Origin: Chitinophaga jiangningensis
Lineage (GTDB): Bacteria; Bacteroidota; Bacteroidia; Chitinophagales; Chitinophagaceae
DNA: 64,000 nt
Assembly (NCBI RefSeq): GCF_900142605.1
Contig: NZ_FRBL01000007.1
Span: 434,001 to 498,000 of the forward strand
Direction: 5' to 3'
Positions 8,468 through 17,557 of the stretch are shown in pieces; the first letter of the stretch is position 1; the number at the start of each line of letters is the position of its first letter. Made by a program: the position numbers and the translations under genes. The notes under the pieces are model-generated. The model searched no databases. It saw only the letters and a list, made by a program, of their open reading frames with translations, and was not told where the DNA came from.

Positions 8468-9982
8468 TTAGTGTCTGAAATGTCTCATACCGGTCATTAC
8501 CATCACCATGTTGTTCTGTTTAGTGAACTCGATGGAGTCATTATCACGAACGGAGCCACCAGGCTGAATCACAGCGGTGATACCTGCTTCGTGAGCGATG
8601 CTTACGCAATCGTTGAATGGGAAGAACGCATCGGAAGCCATCACAGCACCTTTGAGGTCAAAGTTGAACTGTTTGGATTTTTCGATAGCGTGGCGGAGGG
8701 CATCGATGCGGGAAGTTTGGCCGCAACCTTTACCAACCAGTTGTTTATCACGAACGAGTGCAATGGCGTTTGATTTCAGGTGTTTGCACACGATGTTGGC
8801 AAACTCCAGGTCTGCTCTTTCAGCAGCGTTGGCTGGGCGGGCGCCTACGTCGTTCCATTCTTTATAGTTACCGTTATCAGCATCCTGCAGCAGTACACCG
8901 TTTAATACATTTTTGTAGGTGTATTTAGCGGTTACCGGCTGTTTCTGTTCCAGCAGGATACGGTTTTTCTTAGCCTGCAGCACGGTCAGCGCATCTGCAT
9001 CGAAGCCCGGAGCGATCAGAATTTCGAAGAAGATTTCGCTGATGGATTCAGCGGTTTGTTTATCGATTTGTTTGTTGGTAACCAGTACACCACCGAATGC
9101 GCTTTCTTTATCGCCGGCGAGTGCTGCATCCCATGCCTCTTTCAGTGTAGGGCGGGAAGCGATACCACAAACGTTGGTATGTTTGATAACAGCGAAGGTA
9201 GTTTCAGTGAATTCCTGCATCAGCTGGCAGGCAGCGTCTACATCCACAATATTATTGAAGGAGAGTTCCTTACCATGCAGTTTGTTGAAGGTTTCATCCA
9301 GGTTACCATAGTAAACACCACGCTGGTGAGGGTTTTCGCCGTAGCGGTTTACCTGGCCTTCCCTTACTGATACCTGGAAGTAATCACCTGGTTCGTTGTT
9401 GAGGAAGTACTGGGAGATGGCTACATCGTAGTTAGCGCAAACTTCAAATGCTTTGGAAGCAAAGTTTCTGCGGTCCTGGATGGAGGTAGCGCCATTGTTT
9501 TCGATCAGCACTTTTTCCAGGTCAGCGTACTGGTCTTTAGATGCAACGATTACTACATCTTTAAAGTTTTTACCGGCTGCGCGGATGAGGGAAACACCAC
9601 CTATGTCGATTTTCTCAATGATCGCCTGTTCTTCCGAGGTGTTTTTAACTGTTTCTTCGAATGGATACAGGTCTACGATTACCAGGTCAATTTCCGGAAT
9701 TTCGTATTGTTTCAGCTGTTCCAGGTCCTGTGGATTTTCACGGCGAGCCAGGATACCTCCGAAAACTTTAGGATGCAGTGTTTTAACACGGCCACCCAGG
9801 ATAGACGGGTAAGCAGTTACATCTTCAACTGCTACGCATTTCACGCCCTGCTCTTCTATAAATTTTTGAGTACCACCGGTAGAGTAAATAGTTACACCTT
9901 GTTCACCCAATTTTTTAACAATGGTCTCCAGGTTATCTTTATAGAAAACGGAGATCAGCGCTGATTTAATTTGCTTTTGCAT
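8468..9982 (-). CDS. purH: Bifunctional AICAR formyltransferase/IMP cyclohydrolase PurH
   Basis: PurH performs the last two steps of purine synthesis to IMP in the cytoplasm. The 504-residue product has the N-terminal cyclohydrolase domain (SALISVFYKDNLE start, GRVKTLHPKVFGG near 67-79) and the C-terminal formyltransferase domain with KHTNVCG near 263-269 and the DAFFPFND motif. The length is normal. It is downstream of comEC with a 12 bp gap, so the two share a transcript. Confidence 0.97.
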   Translation of the reverse strand: MQKQIKSALISVFYKDNLETIVKKLGEQGVTIYSTGGTQKFIEEQGVKCVAVEDVTAYPSILGGRVKTLHPKVFGGILARRENPQDLEQLKQYEIPEIDLVIVDLYPFEETVKNTSEEQAIIEKIDIGGVSLIRAAGKNFKDVVIVASKDQYADLEKVLIENNGATSIQDRRNFASKAFEVCANYDVAISQYFLNNEPGDYFQVSVREGQVNRYGENPHQRGVYYGNLDETFNKLHGKELSFNNIVDVDAACQLMQEFTETTFAVIKHTNVCGIASRPTLKEAWDAALAGDKESAFGGVLVTNKQIDKQTAESISEIFFEILIAPGFDADALTVLQAKKNRILLEQKQPVTAKYTYKNVLNGVLLQDADNGNYKEWNDVGARPANAAERADLEFANIVCKHLKSNAIALVRDKQLVGKGCGQTSRIDALRHAIEKSKQFNFDLKGAVMASDAFFPFNDCVSIAHEAGITAVIQPGGSVRDNDSIEFTKQNNMVMVMTGMRHFRH

Positions 9983-9994
9983 GTATGGAAAACA

Positions 9995-11917
9995 TTAGAA
10001 ATTAATAACATAGGCTCCCTGGTCCGGAACCGAAATGAAGCGCAAAGTTAAGACGTAACAATCATTTTTCCACTGTTCAATCCTCCGCTTACTATTTCCG
10101 GGGCCAATTACGAGGGTATCAAAATCATAGAAGGCCGCTATTTGCCTAATATCCACAGGGGGATTGCGTGACAGGAAAATATAATTTGTTCTGAATTTTT
10201 TTGCGGGTGCCACATCTGGCAGGGCGGTGGTTATGCTCACCAGTCGTTTACCATGCTGCAACGTATAGTGCTGCACGTGATAAGGCTTGTTGGCCGGCCG
10301 CCATTGCAGGTATAACAGCGCTACCAGCGTAAAGTTCAGGCAGCAGATCACGGTCAGCCTTGCCTCCCTGAAGCGGTGGTACCAGTATAGTGCCAGGGCG
10401 GCCAGCGCCAGGTAGAGCAACACCAGCATGGCTTTATTGCAGGGGATATTGGTAATCAGTGCCAGTGGCAATGCTCCTATCCATTTCACCAGGAGGTCCA
10501 TGAACCATATTAACAGGTGAACACAGCGGCCGATCCAGCTGGCCAGTAACGGAAGCGGCGTTAACAACAGCAATAATATCTCCCCGTAAATAATAACAGT
10601 GGATAATGGTACTGCCACGAGGTTAGCCAGCAAAAACCAGGTGGGGAACTGGTGATAGTAATAGAGGCATAGCGGCGTAGTCAGGAGCTGCGCCGCCAGG
10701 GTGAGAGCCACCATTTGCCAGAGGTAATCCAGCCATTTACGGGAGCAATGCAGCAGGTTGTAAATCTTAGGCTGGAAAAGGACAATGCTCAGCACCGCCA
10801 GGTACGACAACTGAAAGCCGGTATCCATGATCAGGTAAGGGTTTACGGCCAGTAATATAAAGGCAGATGCTGCCAGCGCGTTGAAAATATTGCTTTTCCT
10901 GGCCAGCACAAACTGCCCTAACGTAGTAGCGGTGAACATGACAGCCGCCCGTAACACGGAGGCTGAGGCACCTGTTAAAAAAGTAAATCCCCAAAGAAAC
11001 AGCAGCACCAGTAAGGCTTTGAGATAGTCCGCCCGGCGCCCTGTGGGCAGCCAGGAAAGGCATAGCAACAGGGAGGCGTAGAGCAGCGACAGGTGCATAC
11101 CTGAAATGGCGATGACATGTACAATCCCGGTATTACTGTAATCACGGACCAGGTCTTTATCGAGCCCTTGCCTGTCGCCAATCAGCAAGGCAGCAGCCAT
11201 ACCTGCTTCCGGACCGGACCCCAGGTAGCGGTTAAACGTGGCGATACAAAATCCGGAGGCCCGGTAGAGAAATAGGCTGATCCGGTTTACAGGTGCTATT
11301 CCTGCTGGGTGATACCCGTTTGCCGGAATATATACCTGGTGGTAAATACCCCGGTCCGCGCAATACTGTTGGTAGTCAAAACTACTTTCTGCCCTGTTTC
11401 GTATAGGCATAAGCGTATTGTTGCTATACAACAGGCTGCCCCATCGTATACTGTCCTTTAATCGCTTGTCAGCATATACCATTACTTTTCCTTTAGGGGA
11501 GATGATATGGCCGTTATGCCGGATATATTTTAGTTGTGCTACAGCGCTGATGCTGTTGGTTTTCACCTGCGGAGGGCCGGTTATTTCGAGCAACATCATA
11601 TCTCCGGGTGCATAAAACTGCGGGTAAAATGCAGTATGATGCCGGAGGTCGGCCATGTATAAACGCAACGCCCCTACGAAAAACAGGGAAAGCCACAGTA
11701 CAAGGGCCTGCCAGACTTTTAGCCGGAAGCGCCAGGCAGCAGTAAACTGGCGGTATAACCCACTGAAAATCAGCAGCGGAACTACCAACAGGAACGCATA
11801 TACGTTTAAGTCTAGATAATATTGCAGCAATATACCCGCAGTGAAGGGTATTATTAACCGGATAAAAGGAGCTGAACCTTTGGTGTCAGGGCTCGATAAA
11901 GAGGATTCAAATAACAT
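9995..11917 (-). CDS. comEC: ComEC/Rec2-type competence membrane protein
   Basis: The 640-residue protein has an N-terminal region with membrane helices and a soluble OB-like part, then the ComEC/Rec2 membrane domain (about 220-500, with HVIAISGMHLSLLY). ComEC forms the inner-membrane channel for DNA uptake. The last roughly 90 residues lack the metallo-beta-lactamase HxHxDH motif of full-length ComEC, so the C-terminal domain is absent or eroded; short forms of this kind are, as I recall, common in Bacteroidota. It is the first gene of a comEC-purH transcript. A TAACTTTA box on the minus strand at about 11940-11947 may be its promoter. Confidence 0.9.
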   Translation of the reverse strand: MLFESSLSSPDTKGSAPFIRLIIPFTAGILLQYYLDLNVYAFLLVVPLLIFSGLYRQFTAAWRFRLKVWQALVLWLSLFFVGALRLYMADLRHHTAFYPQFYAPGDMMLLEITGPPQVKTNSISAVAQLKYIRHNGHIISPKGKVMVYADKRLKDSIRWGSLLYSNNTLMPIRNRAESSFDYQQYCADRGIYHQVYIPANGYHPAGIAPVNRISLFLYRASGFCIATFNRYLGSGPEAGMAAALLIGDRQGLDKDLVRDYSNTGIVHVIAISGMHLSLLYASLLLCLSWLPTGRRADYLKALLVLLFLWGFTFLTGASASVLRAAVMFTATTLGQFVLARKSNIFNALAASAFILLAVNPYLIMDTGFQLSYLAVLSIVLFQPKIYNLLHCSRKWLDYLWQMVALTLAAQLLTTPLCLYYYHQFPTWFLLANLVAVPLSTVIIYGEILLLLLTPLPLLASWIGRCVHLLIWFMDLLVKWIGALPLALITNIPCNKAMLVLLYLALAALALYWYHRFREARLTVICCLNFTLVALLYLQWRPANKPYHVQHYTLQHGKRLVSITTALPDVAPAKKFRTNYIFLSRNPPVDIRQIAAFYDFDTLVIGPGNSKRRIEQWKNDCYVLTLRFISVPDQGAYVINF

Positions 11918-12373
11918 CGGTGGGCTAACAGTTTATACATTAAAGTTAGTATTCCGAAGCATGCAGAACCTTAATCAGATGTTAACTAAAACGATTTTTT
12001 AGCGGGGCATATCAATATATGGGAGCTTGAAAATTTTCTTGTTACTGCGTTAATAATGCACCAATAGGTCAAGATTAAATTTTTCATAAATTACTACCAA
12101 TCAATATATTTAATATTAATTATTTATTAATCTGTTATTGATTAGTTAACATCTTCTTTAAATATAATATTATTTGTAAACTGCATTACCGGTCACGCTA
12201 TTTGACTTCTTCTAGAATCAATAGTCGTGTCTTTAATGGTTATTTTGAGGGAAAAGAAGGAGCCTGATCTTTATCAGGCTCTATTTTTTTTAAGGGGAAA
12301 TCTGATAGTTTTTTAACATCCTGTTTCTGGGATAGCCGGTAATACTTTTTTATCTCTTTTTAATTCGTTTGCA
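11918..12373. other. AT-rich gene-free region with an orphan plus-strand terminator
   Basis: No convincing coding region is seen between the comEC start and the hairpin cluster. The first 250 bp are very AT-rich. A plus-strand terminator at 12260 has no plus-strand gene upstream, which suggests a small RNA. Confidence 0.5.
12260..12291 (+). terminator. Orphan intrinsic terminator
   Basis: GAGCCTGAT (12260-12268) pairs with ATCAGGCTC (12273-12281) across a CTTT loop, followed by TATTTTTTTT. The T-run lies on the plus strand, but both neighbouring genes are on the minus strand. Confidence 0.75.
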
Positions 12374-12417
12374 AATGATGCCTTCGGCATCATTGGGGAA
12401 GGCCGCGCTGCGCGCGG
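12374..12417. repeat. Paired triloop-hairpin element, copy B
   Basis: The first hairpin is AATGATGCC-TTC-GGCATCATT (12374-12394); after 8 bp the second is CCGCGC-TGC-GCGCGG (12403-12417). Loops and order match copy A while the stems differ. Confidence 0.75.
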
Positions 12418-12640
12418 GGCGTTTCTATTTAACTATGCGATTAGTGCTTCTTCAGTTGGCAGGCTTTTGTGAGAAAGCGGAGTTGCTACCTATGGCAGGG
12501 CTGTTTATGCTGCACAGGTAGTTTTGGGTATTGCCGTCGCGGGGGCGTGCAGCTGATAGGGCATTGGCATGCGCAAAAGCTTTTTCGGTTACGCGCACTA
12601 CAGCTTGCGCCGTGTACTCACCTGCCTCTGCATTTGTGCA

Positions 12641-12699
12641 TAGGGTCGCTACCGCGACCCTATACTGAGAAGACCAGGCCTTCGGCCTGGTCTTCTCAG
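12641..12699. repeat. Paired triloop-hairpin element, copy C (long stem)
   Basis: The first hairpin pairs TAGGGTCGC (12641-12649) with GCGACCCTA (12654-12662). The second is a perfect 16 bp stem (12665-12680 with 12684-12699) around a TTC loop, with GGCC next to the loop. The order of the two hairpins is swapped relative to copies A and B. The 220 bp between copies B and C hold no recognised gene. Confidence 0.7.
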
Positions 12700-12712
12700 G
12701 CGTAAAACAAGA

Positions 12713-12740
12713 AAGCCCTTCAGCAGTAGCTGAAGGGCTT
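12713..12740 (-). terminator. Intrinsic terminator of carB
   Basis: AAGCCCTTCAGC and GCTGAAGGGCTT form a perfect 12 bp stem with an AGTA loop, just after the carB stop; on the minus strand it runs into TTCTTGTTTT. Confidence 0.8.
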
Positions 12741-12761
12741 CCCATTTATTTCAATACCTGA

Positions 12762-15581
12762 TTACTTGCTCAGGTACATGCTTTTCTCTTTGTAGAGCTG
12801 TCTGAAGTAAGGATCACGCAGGTCTTTGATAAAGCGGATAGCTTCACCTGTGGATTTCATTTCAGGTCCGAGTTCTTTGTTAACTCCCGGGAACTTGTTG
12901 AAGGAGAACACTGGTTCTTTGATGGCGAAACCGGTCAGTTTTTTCTCGATCTTGAAGTCAGCCAGTTTGTTAGCGCCGATCATCACTTTGGTAGCGATGT
13001 TCAGGTAAGGAACCTGGTAAGCTTTCGCGATGAAAGGAGTAGTGCGGGATGCGCGAGGGTTTGCCTCGATCACGTACACATTACCATCTTTAATTGCAAA
13101 CTGAATGTTGATCAGACCGCGGATGTTAAGTGCGCGGGCAATTTTTTCAGCGTAGTACTCCATGGTAGTTACTTCAATTGGAGTCAGGTTGAATGCTGGC
13201 AGCAGTGCGTGGCTGTCACCACTGTGGATACCGGCAGGCTCAATGTGCTCCATCACGCCCATTACATGGAATTGCTCACCATCGAAGATACCGTCGATTT
13301 CAGCTTCCTGACAACGATCCAGGAAGTGGTCGATCAGGATTTTATTACCTGGCAGGTGACGCAGCAGGCTCAGTACTGATTCTTCCAGTTCTTCTTCGTT
13401 GATAACGATACGCATACGCTGACCACCGAGTACATATGAAGGACGCACCAGTACAGGGTATCCAACTTCTTTGGCTACTTCGATAGCTTCGTCTGTGCTG
13501 TAAGCGGTGCCATACTTAGGATAAGGGATACCGAGTTCTTTCAGCATGTCGGAGAAACGACCACGGTCTTCCGCGATGTCCATGTTATCGAAAGAAGTAC
13601 CGATGATTTTGATTCCGTTTTCTTCGAGGCGTTTAGCGAGTTTCAGCGCTGTTTGGCCACCCAGCTGTACGATCACTCCTTCTGGTTTTTCCAGTTCGAT
13701 GATTTCCCACAGGTGCTCCCAGAATACTGGCTCGAAGTACAGTTTATCTGCCATGTCGAAATCGGTAGATACTGTTTCAGGGTTACAGTTCACCATGATT
13801 GCTTCATAACCGCAATCCTGGATGGCCTGCAGACCGTGTGTACAGCAGTAGTCGAATTCGATACCCTGACCGATCCTGTTAGGACCAGAGCCCAGTACAA
13901 TGATTTTCTTTTTATCGCTGCTAACCTTGCTTTCGTTTTCAGTATCGAAAGTAGAATAGAAGTAAGGAGTTTTAGCTTCAAACTCTGCTGCGCAGGTATC
14001 TACCATTTTATAGGTACGGATGATGCTGTTCTCTTTACGTTTAGCGTATACTTCTTCTTCCTCGCAGTTACCGAAGAGGATGGAGAGTTGTTTATCGGAG
14101 AAGCCCATTTTCTTGGCGTCGCGCAGCATATCTACCGGAACGCTTTCGAGGTCGTGCTCAGCCAGTTGTTTTTCCAGGGTAACGATATCATTGATCTGGT
14201 GCAGGAACCAGCGGTCGATATACGTTTGCTGATGGATATGTTTTACAGAAACACCTTCCATGAGTGCATCTTTAATACGGAAGATACGATCCCAGGTTGG
14301 GCGTTTCAGTTTTTCCAGGAGTTGTTCACCTTTCAGCATGGATTTACCGTAGTAGCCCAATCCCAGTGCATCGTTCTCGAGGCTCTGGCAGGCTTTCTGC
14401 AGCGCTTCAGGGAAAGTACGGCCAATTGCCATTACCTCACCTACTGATTTCATTTGCAGACCTAAGGTATCATCCGCTCCTTTAAATTTATCGAAGTTCC
14501 AGCGTGGCATTTTCACGATCACGTAGTCCAGTGCTGGTTCGAAGAATGCGGAGGTAGTTCTGGTGATCTGGTTTTCCAGTTCATCCAGGGTGTAACCGAT
14601 GGCCAGTTTCGCTGCAATTTTAGCGATAGGGTAACCGGTTGCTTTTGAAGCTAGTGCGGAAGAGCGGCTTACGCGTGGGTTGATTTCGATGGCGATCAGC
14701 TCTTCGTTTTCCGGATTAAGGGAGAACTGAACGTTACAACCACCTGCGAAGTTTCCGAGGTCGCGCATCATCATCATGGCTTTGTTACGCATGTCTTGGA
14801 AAGCGGTATCGCTCAGGGTCATGGCAGGAGCCACTGTGATGGAGTCACCGGTATGGATACCCATAGGATCCAGGTTTTCCACCGTACAGATGATCACTAC
14901 GTTGTCGTTTTTGTCGCGCAGCAATTCCAGTTCATATTCTTTCCAACCCAGTACGGCTTTTTCCACCAGTACTTCGTGAATCGGAGAAGCTTTCAGACCG
15001 CGGTCGAGTGCTTCATCCAGTTCGTCTTTGCTGTGTACGAATCCACCGCCGGTACCACCGAGAGTGAAGGAAGGACGGATTACTAACGGGAATCCGATTT
15101 CCTGTGCAAACTCTTTACCTTCCAGGAAGGAGTTAGCAGTTCTGGCAGGCGCTACAGGAACACCCAGCTGTATCATCCACTGACGGAATTGTTCTCTGTC
15201 TTCCGCTTTGTCGATAGCTTTGATGTCCACACCAATCAGGCGCACATTGAATTTTTCCCAGATACCCAGTTCATCCACTTCTTTACAAAGATTCAGCGCA
15301 GTCTGCCCACCCATAGTAGGTAATACGGCATCTATCTGGTTTTCTTCCAGGATCTGCTCAATGCTTTCCACGGTCAGTGGCAGCAAATAAACCTTATCGG
15401 CCATCATTGGATCTGTCATGATGGTCGCGGGGTTGGAATTAATCAAAATCACTTTTATTCCTTCTTCGCGCAGCGAGCGTGCTGCCTGGGAACCGGAATA
15501 GTCAAATTCGCAAGCCTGACCAATAATAATAGGACCAGAACCGATAATGAGAACAGATTTGATAGATGAGTCTTTTGGCAT
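12762..15581 (-). CDS. carB: Carbamoyl-phosphate synthase large subunit, short form without MGS domain
   Basis: CarB makes carbamoyl phosphate from bicarbonate, ammonia and two ATP for arginine and pyrimidine synthesis. Both ATP-grasp halves are present, each opening with a GSGPI/GSGPNRIGQ loop (near residues 13 and 562) and containing RPS-LGG motifs. The product is 939 residues and ends shortly after the EPVFSFNKFPG and GPEMKSTGE motifs. The C-terminal allosteric MGS-like domain of the roughly 1070-residue enterobacterial enzyme is therefore missing, with a normal stop and terminator behind it. carA is not in the window. Confidence 0.95.
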   Translation of the reverse strand: MPKDSSIKSVLIIGSGPIIIGQACEFDYSGSQAARSLREEGIKVILINSNPATIMTDPMMADKVYLLPLTVESIEQILEENQIDAVLPTMGGQTALNLCKEVDELGIWEKFNVRLIGVDIKAIDKAEDREQFRQWMIQLGVPVAPARTANSFLEGKEFAQEIGFPLVIRPSFTLGGTGGGFVHSKDELDEALDRGLKASPIHEVLVEKAVLGWKEYELELLRDKNDNVVIICTVENLDPMGIHTGDSITVAPAMTLSDTAFQDMRNKAMMMMRDLGNFAGGCNVQFSLNPENEELIAIEINPRVSRSSALASKATGYPIAKIAAKLAIGYTLDELENQITRTTSAFFEPALDYVIVKMPRWNFDKFKGADDTLGLQMKSVGEVMAIGRTFPEALQKACQSLENDALGLGYYGKSMLKGEQLLEKLKRPTWDRIFRIKDALMEGVSVKHIHQQTYIDRWFLHQINDIVTLEKQLAEHDLESVPVDMLRDAKKMGFSDKQLSILFGNCEEEEVYAKRKENSIIRTYKMVDTCAAEFEAKTPYFYSTFDTENESKVSSDKKKIIVLGSGPNRIGQGIEFDYCCTHGLQAIQDCGYEAIMVNCNPETVSTDFDMADKLYFEPVFWEHLWEIIELEKPEGVIVQLGGQTALKLAKRLEENGIKIIGTSFDNMDIAEDRGRFSDMLKELGIPYPKYGTAYSTDEAIEVAKEVGYPVLVRPSYVLGGQRMRIVINEEELEESVLSLLRHLPGNKILIDHFLDRCQEAEIDGIFDGEQFHVMGVMEHIEPAGIHSGDSHALLPAFNLTPIEVTTMEYYAEKIARALNIRGLINIQFAIKDGNVYVIEANPRASRTTPFIAKAYQVPYLNIATKVMIGANKLADFKIEKKLTGFAIKEPVFSFNKFPGVNKELGPEMKSTGEAIRFIKDLRDPYFRQLYKEKSMYLSK

Positions 15582-15650
15582 TTGTGTAATCTATTGAAAA
15601 TGAAAAACCAAATTGATCTTTCTGCCAACGATGGGAACAAAAAAATCGTG

Positions 15651-15682
15651 CAAAGTTACGGAGATTAGAGATTACTGCACAA
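15651..15682 (-). promoter_or_regulatory. Promoter of carB
   Basis: On the minus strand TTG (15682-15680) and TAACTTTG (15658-15651) are 21 bp apart, a good match to the Bacteroidota vegetative promoter. The leader would be about 65 nt. Confidence 0.6.
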
Positions 15683-15765
15683 TAAAATTTTAATTTTTTT
15701 TTCGACCGTCTGTTTTTTGCAGGAAAATTTTGTATTATATATGCAGAAATAATCATTTGTAGGGC

Positions 15766-16398
15766 ATGTTTCCGCAGTACAGAAAAATCGCTGTTAAATA
15801 TGGCAGTAATGTCCTTTATGTAGAAGGTACAAGAGACCAGCCAGTACATTCCTATTCCTTTGAAATAGACTACCACGGCGCAAAAGGAAGGATAAGAGTC
15901 AGTTGGGAAAATCACGAACAGGATTTTTCAAACAATTATAAACCTATCCGGGATCTGTTATGGATACTGGACCTGCTTAAAGGAAGAAATAAGCGGTTCT
16001 CCACCACTAGAAAAGAATATAACTATTCAACTGAAATATTTTTCGAGTTACCTAATAACGAGCTCTTCCTTGATGTAGGGCCGCGATCCATTTACCGCAG
16101 GTTTATGCAAGGATTTACCGGCAGAGAAATTAAAACCACACCCGGGTTTATAGGGAAGGGCCTGCATATCTATTGCAATAAGGATCGGGAAACATTCAAA
16201 ACGGCCTTGTTCCGGCTCCTTGAACTCCATAAAAGCGAGAATTTATATCTCACCACCAGTTACCAGGATGCAATTACTACCAAACACAACCTGTACCTGC
16301 GGGTGGGCAGTTTTTATAAAACAGAACAGGCACTGGAAACTCTATTGAGCAATTGCCATCAGCTGCTGATGACGATGACAACCGGGGTTAAATCCTGA
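15766..16398 (+). CDS. Hypothetical protein, 210 residues
   Basis: I do not recognise this family. The protein is soluble-looking, with no signal peptide or membrane segment, and mixed alpha/beta character; the N-terminal part may be beta-rich and the last 40 residues helical. The start ATG 15766 is preceded by AGGG. It is a single gene, convergent with the MFS transporter; the two stops overlap by 11 bp. The codon usage looks like its neighbours, so there is no sign of recent transfer. Confidence 0.7.
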   Translation: MFPQYRKIAVKYGSNVLYVEGTRDQPVHSYSFEIDYHGAKGRIRVSWENHEQDFSNNYKPIRDLLWILDLLKGRNKRFSTTRKEYNYSTEIFFELPNNELFLDVGPRSIYRRFMQGFTGREIKTTPGFIGKGLHIYCNKDRETFKTALFRLLELHKSENLYLTTSYQDAITTKHNLYLRVGSFYKTEQALETLLSNCHQLLMTMTTGVKS

Positions 16399-17542
16399 TC
16401 CTGCTCGCCAGCACTGCTATCAGCGCGCCCATCACCGCAATCATCGTAAAGGAAACAGAGAGGCTGCTCACCTGCGCCACAAAGCCAATCAGTGGGGGCC
16501 CGCAAAGGAAGCCGAGGTAACCGATTGTGGAAACGGTGGCCAGTGCCATACCGGGCGACATGAGCGTTGTTTTGCCGGCGGCACTGTACACCAGCGGCAC
16601 CACGGAGCATACCCCCAGCCCTACCAGCATGAAACCGAAAATGGCAGAGAAGAAATAAGGGAAAATAACGGCAATCAGCAGGCCTCCAGCGGTGAGTAAA
16701 CCACTGGCGATCAGCATTACTTTAGCGCCATATTTTACGCGCAAACGATCAGCAATAAACCGGCCGGTTGCCATGGTGGTCATAAACGCAAATGAGCTGG
16801 CTACAGCAAAAGAAGGATCAATTTTTAATACCCTGCGGAAATAGATAATACTCCATTCAAACATAGTTCCCTCGCAGATCATGGAGCAAAACGCAATGAT
16901 ACCAAGCGTAAGCAGAAATTTATCCGGCCTGGAAAAAAGCGGTTGGTTGGCGGAGATATTTGTGTCCTGCTGAATGATACGGGAAGATGTAAGTGCTACA
17001 ATGGTCCATCCCATCATAGCCACAAAAAGGAAGTGATAAACGGGTTCGATGCGCAGGGCCACCATGATCCAGCCTATGCCGATTCCGGCTGCTCCGGCAG
17101 CGCTCCAGAGGCCATGAAAGGAGGCCATGATAGAGCGACCATACATCGCTTCCACCGCTACTGCCTGTGTATTCACGGCAATGTTGGCGAGATTACCGCA
17201 AAAGCCGAACAGCACGAGCACGCCCATCAGCTGCCAGGGTGCTGTTGCCAGCCCCAGTACAGGCAGCAGTGCCGCGTAGGCGATGCCTGCATTCACTACC
17301 ACCTGCCGGCTGCCGAATTTGGATACCAGCACGCCTGCCGTGGGCAGGGAGATGATGGAGCCAATAGGCAATGCCAGCAACACGGTGCCCAGCCCTGCAT
17401 TATTAAGCTGCATGGCCTGCTGGATATCAGCAATACGGGATGTCCAGCTGCTGAAACATAGTCCTGTCAGGAAAAACAGGGCACTTACCGCAATGCGGAT
17501 GGTTCGTTTACCTGCTGCGTGTAAGGATAACTCGTTTATCAT
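16388..17542 (-). CDS. MFS transporter
   Basis: The 384-residue inner-membrane protein has about 12 hydrophobic segments, with the MFS-type GVLVSKFGSR loop between helices 2 and 3 (about residues 68-77). The substrate cannot be read from the sequence. It lies 15 bp downstream of a DeoR-family regulator on the same strand, which suggests joint control and a sugar or nucleoside substrate. The 3' end overlaps the convergent hypothetical gene. Confidence 0.88.
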   Translation of the reverse strand: MINELSLHAAGKRTIRIAVSALFFLTGLCFSSWTSRIADIQQAMQLNNAGLGTVLLALPIGSIISLPTAGVLVSKFGSRQVVVNAGIAYAALLPVLGLATAPWQLMGVLVLFGFCGNLANIAVNTQAVAVEAMYGRSIMASFHGLWSAAGAAGIGIGWIMVALRIEPVYHFLFVAMMGWTIVALTSSRIIQQDTNISANQPLFSRPDKFLLTLGIIAFCSMICEGTMFEWSIIYFRRVLKIDPSFAVASSFAFMTTMATGRFIADRLRVKYGAKVMLIASGLLTAGGLLIAVIFPYFFSAIFGFMLVGLGVCSVVPLVYSAAGKTTLMSPGMALATVSTIGYLGFLCGPPLIGFVAQVSSLSVSFTMIAVMGALIAVLASRIRI

Positions 17543-17557
17543 TTACTGTCGTTAATG

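Noticed and set aside
12452..12745. A 97-codon minus-strand open frame between comEC and carB
   Set aside because: It runs through the hairpin element and the carB terminator, so it is a by-product of GC-rich palindromes.
13653..14447. Long plus-strand open frame inside carB
   Set aside because: Antisense shadow of a strongly conserved gene.
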